From Flavobacteriaceae bacterium UBA3611 (GTDB lineage Bacteria > Bacteroidota > Bacteroidia > Flavobacteriales > Flavobacteriaceae), in the NCBI GenBank assembly GCA_002375495.1, contig DFLU01000012.1, positions 355,408 to 419,407 on the forward strand: 64,000 nt of DNA, given 5' to 3'. The notes beneath the pieces were generated by a model, which had not been told where the DNA came from, did not search any database, and was given only the letters and a program-made list of their open reading frames with translations. The position numbers were made by a program, and so were the translations under genes. Shown piece by piece: positions 30,824 to 39,967 of this stretch (positions within the stretch are counted from its first letter, which is position 1; each line of letters opens with the position of its first letter).

Positions 30824-33355
30824 TCAATCTATGGGTGAAATAGAATACGAAGGCACTTCCCCTTCAATGTTATTATTTATTCGGTTCAACGTATTGATAT
30901 ATGTTACTGTTGGCATCTTCTCTTTTGGGAAAAACTGAACGGTTTTCGCTTCGCCTGGCAAGAGATCGAAAAAATTATCGCTAAAATGTCCAGCCACATC
31001 AGCAACTAAAAATACATCCTTTTGCAATGTTTCTGCTGAAAGTGTGATTGAAATACTTCGGTCGGTCGCTATTTGAGTTACTTGTATCGCTTCATTTGTA
31101 AGCTTTAACTCTTTCGGTTTGACAAAATAATATAACGCCTGTGCTTCTCCGAAGGAAATTTCAGCCACCGTATTATTTTTAAACGCATCGATTTCATTTA
31201 ACGGCATCCTTAGTTTCAATTCGCTTGCTGTGGTACCGACCGTGCTATTGGCTTTTGAAACTTCCTTCAAGACGGTTCCTTTAAAATCTTTAATCTTCAC
31301 AGAGAGGGTTTCGGTTATAGGCGTGATCGAATCATTCACCAACCAAATATTTAGGGTGTCATTTTTCAGATTCGGAACAATCAGCGTATTTGCAAACGCA
31401 CGTTTTGCTTTATAATGCAACGCCTTCCAGTTTCCAAGCCCGTCAATACTAGACCATGAGATGGCGGGCCAACAATCGTTGAGTTGCCAGTACAACGTGC
31501 CCATATTATAGGGTTTTGCACGGCGATGGGCTAAAATTCCTTTCGAAATTCCGTAGGCTTGTAACAATTGGCTCACATACACATAGTCGCTATCTTTCTG
31601 CGGAACTACAAAATCACGCTCCATGTACTCGTTAATAAGTTGAAATCCGCGCACATGTTTTTGATGACTAGCAACACTAGGATGCGAAATATTGATGCTG
31701 TCTGCTTGTGTAAAATATTGCATCGTTTCATAACTTGGAAACGATTGAAATCCGAACTCACTCATAAAACGCGGTACTGCCTCTTCAAAATGTTCAAACG
31801 GATACCCATCGTGCCAAACCCACCAATCGTGTGCATCGCCTTCAAACTGATACCGTGGGTCGCCGCGCCCGTATTTTGGTGAGCTTCCCCAATAGGAAAT
31901 TGAAGGATGCAAACTGTCTACAACCGTAGGAAGTATTTCGTTAAACACTTTTTGGTAATTGTTCCAGATTTCTTCTTTTTGGGCTTCGGTTTTATCTGCT
32001 TGCCATCCCCAACGGTGCCACCCTTCGCTATTTTCGTTATTGCCGCACCACAGCGCAATACTTGGGTGTTGCCTGAGGCGTTTTACATTATCGATAGCTT
32101 CTTTTTTGACGTTTTCAAGAAACGATGTGCCTCCAGGGTACATGGCACAGGCAAACATAAAATCTTGCCATATTAACATGCCTTTTTCGTCACAAAGCTG
32201 GTAGAATTCGTCGTCTTCATACACTCCGCCACCCCAAACACGGAGCATATTCATATTCGCTTCTATAGCGGCGTTAAGCAATGTTTCGCGATCTTTCGTG
32301 CTCACTTCCGGCAAGAAAATGTGCTGCGGAATGTAATTGGCGCCTTTCATGTACACGGGGATGCCGTTTAGTTTGAAATAGAAACGCTCGCCAACACTAT
32401 CTTTTGGCGTCATTAGCTGTACGTCTCGAATGCCTACGCGCTTCGACATGGAATCGATAATCACATTATTTTTTTTCACACGAATACTGAAGTCGTATAA
32501 AAAGGGTTCTCCCAAGTTGTGGGTCCACCAGAGCTTCGGATTCTTGACCGGAATTTCAAAAGAGTACTCACTACTTGGACCGTATACTTCTGCCGAAAAG
32601 GTAAAGGTTTCATTGGTGGTTTTGTTCCTGACTTCGATGAAGCAATTGTCGTATTTTGGTGTTTGTAAATTTATGATGGCAGACAAGGTGGCAAGCGTAT
32701 CGGTGATGTGCTCTGTTTTTAGAAAAGCATCTTCTAGCCGGATGTTATCGAAAGATAGCAGTGAAACATCACGCCAAATACCCACCGTTTTAATTTTGGG
32801 CCCCCAGTCCCAACCGTACTGAAATTGTGGTTTTCGGGTAAAAACTCTAGGTGATTCTGGGAGTTCGTAGTCTAGTTGCCTTTTCGCTTCATTCTCTTTT
32901 TGATCTGTTGAATGAAATACGATGTATAGGGTATTTTCTTCTTTTAGCAAGGTTGAAACATCTACTTCAAACGTTCTAAACGCATTACTGGTAGCAACAA
33001 GCAGACTATCGTTCAAGAAAATTTCAGCATAGGTATCTAATCCTTCAAATTTGAGGAGATGCCGCTTTTTAATCAACTGTTTTTTAGGGACTGAAAAAGT
33101 CTTTCGGTATACCCAGTCTAGTTTTGAAATCCACTGAATGCTATCTTCATTGTTCAGCAAAAAAGGATCAGGTATCTGCCCCAGTTTCAGCAAATCTGTT
33201 TGTACAGTACCTGGAACTGTAGCGGGTTGAAAGTTTTCTTTGCCGACTTTAGAAAACTTCCAATCGGTTCCATTAAGAGATAGTGAAGTGTTGGGCTGAG
33301 TGCAACTGTAGAGCAGTGAGGCAACTAGTACAATGCACAGCAGATAGAATTTCAT
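30824..33355 (-). CDS. Beta-mannosidase (GH2), lipoprotein
   Basis: This 843-residue GH2 beta-mannosidase has a lipoprotein signal ending LLYSC with C18. The sugar-binding N-terminal domain runs to about 205, the immunoglobulin-like domain to about 310, then the catalytic barrel. The acid/base is E441 in WCGNNENSEG, and the nucleophile is likely the Glu of FMSEFGFQ. Together with the GH20 enzyme downstream it would trim Man-beta-1,4-GlcNAc ends of N-glycan-like material. It is the first gene of the mannosidase-hexosaminidase-cutC operon. Confidence 0.92.
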   Translation of the reverse strand: MKFYLLCIVLVASLLYSCTQPNTSLSLNGTDWKFSKVGKENFQPATVPGTVQTDLLKLGQIPDPFLLNNEDSIQWISKLDWVYRKTFSVPKKQLIKKRHLLKFEGLDTYAEIFLNDSLLVATSNAFRTFEVDVSTLLKEENTLYIVFHSTDQKENEAKRQLDYELPESPRVFTRKPQFQYGWDWGPKIKTVGIWRDVSLLSFDNIRLEDAFLKTEHITDTLATLSAIINLQTPKYDNCFIEVRNKTTNETFTFSAEVYGPSSEYSFEIPVKNPKLWWTHNLGEPFLYDFSIRVKKNNVIIDSMSKRVGIRDVQLMTPKDSVGERFYFKLNGIPVYMKGANYIPQHIFLPEVSTKDRETLLNAAIEANMNMLRVWGGGVYEDDEFYQLCDEKGMLIWQDFMFACAMYPGGTSFLENVKKEAIDNVKRLRQHPSIALWCGNNENSEGWHRWGWQADKTEAQKEEIWNNYQKVFNEILPTVVDSLHPSISYWGSSPKYGRGDPRYQFEGDAHDWWVWHDGYPFEHFEEAVPRFMSEFGFQSFPSYETMQYFTQADSINISHPSVASHQKHVRGFQLINEYMERDFVVPQKDSDYVYVSQLLQAYGISKGILAHRRAKPYNMGTLYWQLNDCWPAISWSSIDGLGNWKALHYKAKRAFANTLIVPNLKNDTLNIWLVNDSITPITETLSVKIKDFKGTVLKEVSKANSTVGTTASELKLRMPLNEIDAFKNNTVAEISFGEAQALYYFVKPKELKLTNEAIQVTQIATDRSISITLSAETLQKDVFLVADVAGHFSDNFFDLLPGEAKTVQFFPKEKMPTVTYINTLNRINNNIEGEVPSYSISPID

Positions 33356-33630
33356 GGAACTAATGTAGTAAAATAGTTGTTAGTTTGTAGTTGGTAGTCG
33401 TTGGTCGGTAGTCTTAGGTTAAAAATAAAAACAGGAACGACTGTGATGCGTTAGGGATAGGAGTAAGCTACCATGTAGCCCGGATAGCCCGACCACGCTT
33501 TGGCGTGGGAACGCCCAAAAACAACATGTTACTCGAAAGCACTATTCGTGTCACTTGAGTAATCATTATTAACAGCACATTTTTAAAAAATTATTTGTTG
33601 TGTGATTTCTCCTTTTGTCGAAATGACTGT
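33356..33630. other. Intergenic region with simple and dispersed repeats
   Basis: It holds a short gttagtttgtagttggtagt-like tract (33378-33420) and dispersed repeat copy B (33448-33516). No gene is seen. Confidence 0.6.
33448..33516 (-). repeat. Dispersed intergenic repeat, copy B
   Basis: It runs from gcgttaggg to ggaacgccc, in the same orientation as copy A at 1015-1100. The central hairpin is ccacgc-ttt-ggcgtgg. Confidence 0.75.
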
Positions 33631-34017
33631 TTACTCGAACGCACTATCTACAGGTTCCCAAAGTTCTATTTTGTTTCCGTCGTGATCCATGATGTATCCA
33701 AATTTGCCGTATTCAAATTCTTGGATATCTCCGATTACTTGTACGCCTTCATCTTTCAGCACTTTTAGCAATTCCACTAAATTTTCCACCCGATAGTTGA
33801 ACATAAAATCTTTCTTACTCGGTTCGTAGTAGTCGGTATCCTTCGGAAATGGGCTCCATTGGGTAGAACATTTGTTGCCGTTTTCATCTTTCCACCAAAA
33901 GGTACAGCCCCAATCGTCTGTATTGAACCCTAGGTGTTTTTTGTACCAGTCTTTGGTTGCCTTGGGGTCTGTGGTTTTAAAAAATAATCCGCCAATACCT
34001 GTGACTCTTTTTTTCAT
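33631..34017 (-). CDS. VOC-family (glyoxalase-like) protein, copy 2
   Basis: This 128-residue single vicinal-oxygen-chelate domain has the usual layout: GIGGLFFKTTDPKATKDWY at the start, DMMF-like paired strands, and the C-terminal DHDGNKIELWEP, which supplies a metal-ligand Glu. It is annotated in relatives as a glyoxalase or bleomycin-resistance-like protein. The substrate is unknown. It lies 12 bases after another VOC gene. Confidence 0.85.
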   Translation of the reverse strand: MKKRVTGIGGLFFKTTDPKATKDWYKKHLGFNTDDWGCTFWWKDENGNKCSTQWSPFPKDTDYYEPSKKDFMFNYRVENLVELLKVLKDEGVQVIGDIQEFEYGKFGYIMDHDGNKIELWEPVDSAFE

Positions 34018-34029
34018 CTTTCTGTTAAT

Positions 34030-34401
34030 TTATACGTGTTGGTCTATTAAAATAGGGTTGCCATCGGGATCTACCACTACGCAACTTGCGGGACCACTGG
34101 TGCTCTCGTCTGCCTCAGTTGCAAGCGTCATGCCTTCATTTTTTAAGTGTTTCTGAATATTTCGGACATCATCAAAACCTTCAACTAAGTTGGCATTTTG
34201 GTCCCAACCTGGATTAAAAGTCAAGATATTCTTGTCGAACATCCCTTGGAAAAGCCCTACTAAGGCGTCTCCGTTTTTCATAATGAGGTAGTTTTTCTCA
34301 AGGTCACCCGCAAATTTCTCGAACCCTAACGATTCGTAAAATGCTTTTGATTTGTGGATGTCTTTAACGGCAAGACTGATTGAAAATGCGCCTAGTTTCA
34401 T
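34030..34401 (-). CDS. VOC-family (glyoxalase-like) protein, copy 1
   Basis: This 123-residue VOC domain protein has SISLAVKDIHKSKAFYESLGFEKF at the start and VVDPDGNPILIDQH at the end, where Asp replaces the more usual Glu. It forms a run of small genes with the DUF1801 gene upstream and a second VOC protein downstream, probably co-transcribed. The specific reaction is unknown. Confidence 0.85.
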   Translation of the reverse strand: MKLGAFSISLAVKDIHKSKAFYESLGFEKFAGDLEKNYLIMKNGDALVGLFQGMFDKNILTFNPGWDQNANLVEGFDDVRNIQKHLKNEGMTLATEADESTSGPASCVVVDPDGNPILIDQHV

Positions 34402-34417
34402 AAAAATAATTGTTTTA

Positions 34418-34876
34418 TTAGTTCTTTTTTATTGCTTTTTCATAGATATCGATCCACTCTTCTGCGGTCATTTTGGTTGCCAATTCTGCAATCAAGTCGT
34501 ACGGGATATCGTCCATTTTCTTAAACCGAACACAGCTTTTCCCCATGTCTAACTTGTATTTACAATGCTTCGGGTACTCGGCAACAAACCAATCTAGCAG
34601 CTCTTTTTTGGCGTAAATACCACTGTGGTACAAGGCCACAAAGTTTTTCTGGGACGCCACATTGATGAAAGGCAATGGTGTTTGAGGGTCGCAATGATAC
34701 CCGTCGGGATATAGTGAATGCGGCACATAGTAGCCAATCATTTTATATAAAATGCCTTCTTCAAACCCTTTTGGGAGGTTCTCTTTAATGGTCTGGCGCA
34801 ATTTTTTTATCGGTGCCTTTCGATCTTCTGGAATCTGATCGATGTATTCTTCTACGGTGTTAGCTTGGTATTGCAT
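34418..34876 (-). CDS. DUF1801 family protein
   Basis: This 152-residue YdhG/DUF1801-type protein has TVEEYIDQIPEDRKAPIKKLRQTI at the N terminus, a central YKMIGYYVP, and the C-terminal MGKSCVRFKKMDDIPYDLI. The family has an iron-binding-like fold but no proven function. It is first in a run with two VOC proteins. Confidence 0.85.
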   Translation of the reverse strand: MQYQANTVEEYIDQIPEDRKAPIKKLRQTIKENLPKGFEEGILYKMIGYYVPHSLYPDGYHCDPQTPLPFINVASQKNFVALYHSGIYAKKELLDWFVAEYPKHCKYKLDMGKSCVRFKKMDDIPYDLIAELATKMTAEEWIDIYEKAIKKN

Positions 34877-34880
34877 AATT

Positions 34881-34985
34881 TGGTTGTTGTCGGTTGTCTG
34901 TTCTCGGTTGTCTATTGTCTATTGTCAGTTGTCAGTAGTCAGTTATCAGTTGTCTGTTATCAGTTGTCGGTTGTCTGTTCTTAGT
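34881..34985. repeat. Degenerate tandem simple repeat
   Basis: About ten imperfect copies of a ten-base unit near gttgtcagtt / ggttgtctgt occur between two minus-strand genes. It is a low-complexity spacer. A related tract occurs at 33378-33420. Confidence 0.7.
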
Positions 34986-35050
34986 TCACGTGATTAGAAT
35001 TGAACAATAAGTTACAATTATTTCTTCTGAAGCCAATTCTGATACAATCC

Positions 35051-35998
35051 CTAAGGCTCCGGCTTCGGAAAAGCTTCTTTAATCTTATCTACAATCGTTT
35101 CAGCTAAATTACGCTTGCTCTCTACCGTCCATCCAGCAACATGTGGCGTGAGCAATACATTCGGGAATTCCAATAATTTTTTGAGTTCTGAAGGCATTTC
35201 AGAAGAAAAAAGCGACTCAAACGATAGTTTTTCATATTCTAGAACATCTAAACCAGCACCTAAAACTTTACCGTTTTCTAAGGCAGCAACCAAATCTTTG
35301 GTCACCACACTCTTTCCACGTGCGGTATTCAGCAGCCAAAACGGCTTTTTAAAATTGGTTATAAAATCGGCATTTACCATTTTATCGGTCTCTGGGGTCC
35401 AAGGTGTGTGCAGGCTTACCACATCGGCCATCTCCTGAAGCATTATTAGCGAAACTTGGGTTGCATTTTTGTCACCTACATCGCTTTTGATGTCGTAGCA
35501 AAAAACGGTACAGTTAAATCCTTTTAGTTTTTGGGCAAAGCTTTTCCCCATATTTCCATACCCAATAATCCCAACGGTTTTACCGTCTAATTCGAGTCCG
35601 CGATGGGCTTCTCGTTTCCAATGTCCCGTTTTCACACTTTGGTCTGCCATATTCAGCTTGTTAAAAAGCGATAAAAGCAATCCCAAGGTATGTTCTCCCA
35701 CTGCATTCCGATTACCTTCTGGCGCCGAAAATAATTGAACGCCTTTTTTCTTTGCATACGGAATGTCGATACTTTCTAGTCCGGCACCTACGCGTGCAAT
35801 GAATTGTAAGTTTTTTGCAGCGTCTAGAAATGATTTGTCAATTTTAAACCTACTCCGAATCACAATGCCATTGTAATCACCAATAAATTGTTCTACTTCT
35901 TCCTTGGTAGCCGTGTAATTTTCGGTGTTCGAAAATCCGGCCTCAGCTAGTTGCTGGAGAAGGGTGGGGTGATTGTTATCAAGGTGTAGGACTTTCAT
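35051..35998 (-). CDS. D-2-hydroxyacid dehydrogenase (phosphoglycerate dehydrogenase-like)
   Basis: This 315-residue NAD-dependent dehydrogenase has the nucleotide-binding GIIGYGNMGKSFAQKL near 144-159, the catalytic Arg in NTARGKSVV, and the His in LTPHVAGWT. It resembles SerA catalytic domains but lacks the C-terminal ACT regulatory domain. It may therefore act in serine synthesis or reduce another 2-oxoacid. Flavobacteria often have such a short SerA. It is a single minus-strand gene after a repeat-rich gap. Confidence 0.85.
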   Translation of the reverse strand: MKVLHLDNNHPTLLQQLAEAGFSNTENYTATKEEVEQFIGDYNGIVIRSRFKIDKSFLDAAKNLQFIARVGAGLESIDIPYAKKKGVQLFSAPEGNRNAVGEHTLGLLLSLFNKLNMADQSVKTGHWKREAHRGLELDGKTVGIIGYGNMGKSFAQKLKGFNCTVFCYDIKSDVGDKNATQVSLIMLQEMADVVSLHTPWTPETDKMVNADFITNFKKPFWLLNTARGKSVVTKDLVAALENGKVLGAGLDVLEYEKLSFESLFSSEMPSELKKLLEFPNVLLTPHVAGWTVESKRNLAETIVDKIKEAFPKPEP

Positions 35999-36069
35999 TC
36001 TCTAAAAGTAGAAAAATGAAATTTGAAAAACGAATAAATTAAAAGGTGTTGTTTAAAAGGCTGCCAACC

Positions 36070-36456
36070 TTAAATTCTAGGATACTCGGTCTGCGTTTTT
36101 TCATGCTTTACATCTCCCGTGTGTGCCGTAGTCAGTTTCTCGAACAGCAACAAATGTACTTCTTCACCATCGTGGGTGGTCGGGCAATGTTCTACCCCTT
36201 TAGGCACTACGATGATTTCACCTTCATGTACGATTTCAGACCATTCTTCAGAAGGGTTTTCTGCATCCCGAAACCGCATTTGCAAGGTTCCTTTTTGAAC
36301 ATAGAACAGTTCATCTTCTTCTTTATGACTGTGCCACACAAATTCGCCCGAAATCTTTGCCAGCAAAACCTGCATATTGTCTACTGTTGCAATTTGATGC
36401 GGATGCCATTGCTTGTGAAACTGATTCAGTTTTTCTTTGATGTTGATGGGTTTCAT
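36070..36456 (-). CDS. Cupin domain protein
   Basis: This 128-residue small cupin has WHSHKEEDELFYVQKG as motif 1 (two His and Glu as metal ligands) and VPKGVEHCPTT as motif 2. The metal-bound barrel could be an isomerase, a dioxygenase or a binding protein. It lies eight bases after the thioesterase gene on the same strand and is likely co-transcribed with it. Confidence 0.88.
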   Translation of the reverse strand: MKPINIKEKLNQFHKQWHPHQIATVDNMQVLLAKISGEFVWHSHKEEDELFYVQKGTLQMRFRDAENPSEEWSEIVHEGEIIVVPKGVEHCPTTHDGEEVHLLLFEKLTTAHTGDVKHEKTQTEYPRI

Positions 36457-36464
36457 GATAGTAT

Positions 36465-36854
36465 TTAAAGGAATAAATCTCTGATTTCATCCGTGATCCG
36501 TGCGGGTTTCTGGGTTTCAATTTCAACAAAACACCAGGTCGTTTTTGCCGTTACCAGTACTTTTTGGTCTGAAATTCTCGTTATTTTATAAGAGCGTTCA
36601 CTTTTTACACCTTCGGCTGTGGTGACCCAGGTTTCTACCAAAAGTTCTTCTCCTTCAAACGACGGATTTTTATACGAAATGGTATGTTCTAAAACAACCC
36701 AAAAATGACTGTCCTTAAAAGTCGACGGGGCTTTCGAAAACCAATGCTTTTCAGCAACATCAATACACCATTGCAAGTACGTAATGTTGTTTACGTGTCC
36801 ATTTTCGTCTATGGCCGAAGCAGGAACCGTCAGTTTTTCTGAAAATGTTATCAA
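36465..36854 (-). CDS. Acyl-CoA thioesterase (hotdog fold)
   Basis: This 129-residue 4HBT/YbgC-like thioesterase has DENGHVNNITYLQWCID at about 16-32, carrying the catalytic Asp/His region, and a conserved hotdog helix. It hydrolyses an acyl-CoA thioester of unknown chain. The start overlaps the mgtE stop by four bases, which indicates coupling to mgtE. Confidence 0.88.
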   Translation of the reverse strand: MITFSEKLTVPASAIDENGHVNNITYLQWCIDVAEKHWFSKAPSTFKDSHFWVVLEHTISYKNPSFEGEELLVETWVTTAEGVKSERSYKITRISDQKVLVTAKTTWCFVEIETQKPARITDEIRDLFL

Positions 36855-38200
36855 AACCCAAGAATTAATTTTGCGATATAGAAAAACAGAAAAATTCCGA
36901 AGATATCATTACTCGTGGTTATAAATGGCCCCGTAGCGATTGCTGGGTCAATTCCTCTTTTGTCGAGTATGATGGGTACAAAGGTGCCAATAAGTGCAGC
37001 AACGATAATTACAGACAGCATCGAGACCGCAATAGTGACGCTCACCAACTGATTTTGCCCTACTATAAATCCGAAGAGAATCACTAACAGCCCGAGTGCA
37101 CACCCATTGATAAGCGCTAATCCTACTTCTTTTACCAATCTGTTAAACAAACTTCCCTTTACGTTGTCGTTGGCAAGACCCTGTACAATAATCGCACTAG
37201 ACTGTACCCCCACATTTCCTGCCATCGCGGCAATAAGTGGTGTAAAGAAAAACAGCACAGGGAAGGAGTTAAGGGCTTCTTCAAAACCTTGCATGATATA
37301 GACACTTCCCAATCCGCCAAATAGGCCCAATACCAACCATGGCAAACGTGCACGGGTGAGTTGCCAAACGCTATCGTCTGCTTCAACATCTTGCGAGATA
37401 CCGGCCGCCATTTGGTAATCTTTTTCGGCTTCGTCTTTAATAAAATCTACAATATCATCAATGGTGATACGCCCCATCAAAATACCATCTTCGTCAACAA
37501 CTGGGATGGCTTCCAGATCGTATTTCTGCATAATTCGTGCTACTTCCTCATTGTCGGTATGCACGGTCACATAATCTACTTTCGGAATAAACACTTCGGA
37601 AATTTTCGTTTTTTCGGCTGCCGTTAGTAAATCTTTTAGCGAGAGTCTACCGGTGAGTTTTCCTTCTTTGTTGGTTACATAAATGGAATGCACCCGCGTG
37701 ACATTTTCTGCTTGGCGACGCATCTCCCGAACGCATCCAGCTACCGTCCAAGTTTCTTTTACCTGGACCAATTCTTTTGCCATCAAGGCACCCGCAGTGT
37801 CTTCATCGTAGGCAAGAAGCTCTACAATATCGGCTGCCAGCTCTTGGTCTTCAATTTTTTCGATGACCCGTTGCTGCACTTCTTGGTCTAATTCTGCCAC
37901 TACATCGGCAGCATCATCTGTGTCCATTTCAGACAACTCTGTGGCGATTTCAGAAGGCGACAAACGATCTAAGATTTTTTCACGCACATCATCGTCCAAT
38001 TCCATCAACGCTTCAGAGGTAATATCACTCTCCAACAATTTGATGAGATAGGTTGCATCGTCGCTGCTCAATTCTTCGAGTAGTTCGGCAACGTCGGCAA
38101 AGTGGAAATCTTGCAATAGCTCACGCAACGCATTGCCATCTTTTACGGCAATGAGCTGTTCAACGTTCTCAATAAAATCAGTTGTGAGTTGAAATTGCAT
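36851..38200 (-). CDS. mgtE: Magnesium transporter MgtE
   Basis: This 449-residue magnesium channel has an N-terminal helical superhelix (about 1-130) with the family run of EELSSDDATYLIKLL-like repeats, two CBS domains (about 135-255), and five membrane helices from about 285 to the end (PWLVLGLFGGLG, NVGVQSSAIIVQGLA with the conserved pore Asn-Val-Gly). The acidic cytoplasmic domains sense intracellular magnesium. It overlaps rsmA by 23 bases and the thioesterase gene by four. Confidence 0.94.
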   Translation of the reverse strand: MQFQLTTDFIENVEQLIAVKDGNALRELLQDFHFADVAELLEELSSDDATYLIKLLESDITSEALMELDDDVREKILDRLSPSEIATELSEMDTDDAADVVAELDQEVQQRVIEKIEDQELAADIVELLAYDEDTAGALMAKELVQVKETWTVAGCVREMRRQAENVTRVHSIYVTNKEGKLTGRLSLKDLLTAAEKTKISEVFIPKVDYVTVHTDNEEVARIMQKYDLEAIPVVDEDGILMGRITIDDIVDFIKDEAEKDYQMAAGISQDVEADDSVWQLTRARLPWLVLGLFGGLGSVYIMQGFEEALNSFPVLFFFTPLIAAMAGNVGVQSSAIIVQGLANDNVKGSLFNRLVKEVGLALINGCALGLLVILFGFIVGQNQLVSVTIAVSMLSVIIVAALIGTFVPIILDKRGIDPAIATGPFITTSNDIFGIFLFFYIAKLILGF

Positions 38201-38966
38201 CGTTAGCTATCTTTTCGGTGAGCGTAATAAATTCAGAAACTGAAAGTTGCTCAGGTCGTTGCCCAAAGATAGTATCTTCTTTTAGTTTATCGGAAAGATT
38301 AAACGATTTTAAGCTGTTGCGAAGGGTTTTTCGGCGTTGTTGGAATCCTGTTTTTACTACTTTAAAAAATAGCCCCTCATCACAAGGCAAATGGAAATTG
38401 GTTTTCCGCCTAAGCCGAAGTACGCCACTGTCTACTTTTGGGGGCGGATTGAAAACGCCGGGCTTTACGGTAAATAAATATTCGGCTTCATAAAAAGCTT
38501 GGGTGAGCACCGACAGAATTCCGTAGGTTTTGTTTCCTTCCTTTGCGCAGATGCGCTGTGCGACTTCTTTCTGGAACATGCCAGAAAATTCTGGAACTTG
38601 CTCTCGTGCCTCGATGGCCTTAAATACAATTTGTGAAGAGATATTGTACGGGAAGTTTCCAGTTATGGCAACGGGTTGGTCTCCGAACAAATCTGTAAGG
38701 TCACATTTTAAAAAATCGGCTTCTAGAACTTGAAGGTTGTCATTCGGATAATGGTCTAAAAGATAGGTTATAGATTCACTATCTAAGTCCATCGCTACCA
38801 CATCGATGGGTTTTTCAATAAGGTATTTGGTAAGTACGCCCATTCCGGGACCGATTTCCAATACATTGGTATAGCCCCTTAAACTAAGAGTATCGGCTAT
38901 CTTTTCAGCAATACGCTCATCTTTCAGAAAATGTTGCCCCAGATGTTTTTTAGCTCGAACAGACAC
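38178..38966 (-). CDS. rsmA: 16S rRNA dimethyladenosine transferase RsmA (KsgA)
   Basis: This 262-residue methyltransferase dimethylates two adjacent adenosines near the 3' end of 16S rRNA. The SAM site is EIGPGMGVLTKYLIE and the catalytic motif is GNFPYNISS. The start codon is GTG at 38966, sharing its first base with the TAG stop of the DUF4286 gene, which is a coupling signal. The N terminus RAKKHLGQHFLKD is the family signature. Confidence 0.96.
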   Translation of the reverse strand: MSVRAKKHLGQHFLKDERIAEKIADTLSLRGYTNVLEIGPGMGVLTKYLIEKPIDVVAMDLDSESITYLLDHYPNDNLQVLEADFLKCDLTDLFGDQPVAITGNFPYNISSQIVFKAIEAREQVPEFSGMFQKEVAQRICAKEGNKTYGILSVLTQAFYEAEYLFTVKPGVFNPPPKVDSGVLRLRRKTNFHLPCDEGLFFKVVKTGFQQRRKTLRNSLKSFNLSDKLKEDTIFGQRPEQLSVSEFITLTEKIANDAISTHN

Positions 38967-39292
38967 TACGAATCGAAATTTACAGAATATTCATCTACTA
39001 CTTCCAACTCGGTCCTAAACGCGAGCATCTTGTCTGCAAACAATTGCATGCCCTCTTTCCGAAGGCGTTCAGCATCATTTTTATAGTATTGGTCTAATGC
39101 TTCACGTGATTTGGCGCGGTATTGAACAGAGTAAGTAGTACCGCCCATTTCTTCTTCTACCAACACTTTTGTGAGTTTGGCTTCGGTAAAATGCCCTGTA
39201 GCCAATACCTGCGGAATATGTGCCTTTATCCATTCTAACCATTGGTCATGCACACTTCCGTCAACATTTATCGTTACGTTATATATAATCAT
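38966..39292 (-). CDS. DUF4286 family protein
   Basis: This 108-residue protein has MIIYNVTINVD and HVPQVLATGHF-like wording (here HIPQVLATGHFTEAKL), matching DUF4286, a small ferredoxin-like-fold family found next to rsmA in Bacteroidota. Function is unknown. The stop overlaps the rsmA GTG start by one base. Confidence 0.88.
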   Translation of the reverse strand: MIIYNVTINVDGSVHDQWLEWIKAHIPQVLATGHFTEAKLTKVLVEEEMGGTTYSVQYRAKSREALDQYYKNDAERLRKEGMQLFADKMLAFRTELEVVDEYSVNFDS

Positions 39293-39293
39293 A

Positions 39294-39953
39294 TCAGTTT
39301 TTTGAGCTGTGTTTTTCTAAAAATTCATCGATCAGTGCTATCAAATCTTCTTGTTTTTGAAGGCGATACCGCAGCGAATACCGATATACGGCGAGGTAAT
39401 TTCGAAATAGTTTATTGGTATATATCTCGTCTGCTTGGGATTGGAAATTTATCAAGTCGAAATTTTCGGTGGCGTACGGCAAATAGTTCTCTAGGTATGA
39501 GGTTCTAGTTGAAATATCCAAACCTTCGAGCCAACTATAGTACTCATACAAACTAATAATATCTTTTTGGAGGTTCGAGTTTTCCATAAACCGGATGTCG
39601 CCTGTTTCCATTAACGAATTATAGGCAGTCTTCTTTAAGTACAGATAATCTAAAGACATTAATTCCATAGAAAGTGAATGCGCAGCATTTCGGTCTAATT
39701 CTGGTTTTGCTGTGATTTTTATAAGCGTATCCAACTTTTGAAGCAAGCGCTCAGAATTATTTTTGCCCGTTTCTAATTGCTTCCGATTGAACTCAGTTTC
39801 TTCTACGATGTTCGTGACATGGCCCATGACCAGCGAAGTTTCTTTTTTAGCTTCGCGACACGTATTTAATTGGAACGCGAGCAGAATACCAACAACCACG
39901 ACTATAAATTCGAGGAAATGGTTCAGCCAATCTATTTTTTTGGTTTTGCCCAT
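39294..39953 (-). CDS. DUF6090 family membrane-anchored protein
   Basis: This 219-residue protein has one N-terminal membrane helix (FLEFIVVVVGILLAFQL, about 12-28), followed by NTCREAKKE and a long helical extracytoplasmic part. This is the DUF6090 layout, common in many copies in marine flavobacteria. Function is unknown. It lies in the minus-strand run from the TPR gene to rsmA with spacings of 14 and 1 bases. Confidence 0.85.
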   Translation of the reverse strand: MGKTKKIDWLNHFLEFIVVVVGILLAFQLNTCREAKKETSLVMGHVTNIVEETEFNRKQLETGKNNSERLLQKLDTLIKITAKPELDRNAAHSLSMELMSLDYLYLKKTAYNSLMETGDIRFMENSNLQKDIISLYEYYSWLEGLDISTRTSYLENYLPYATENFDLINFQSQADEIYTNKLFRNYLAVYRYSLRYRLQKQEDLIALIDEFLEKHSSKN

Positions 39954-39967
39954 AGGTTAATGGTCGG

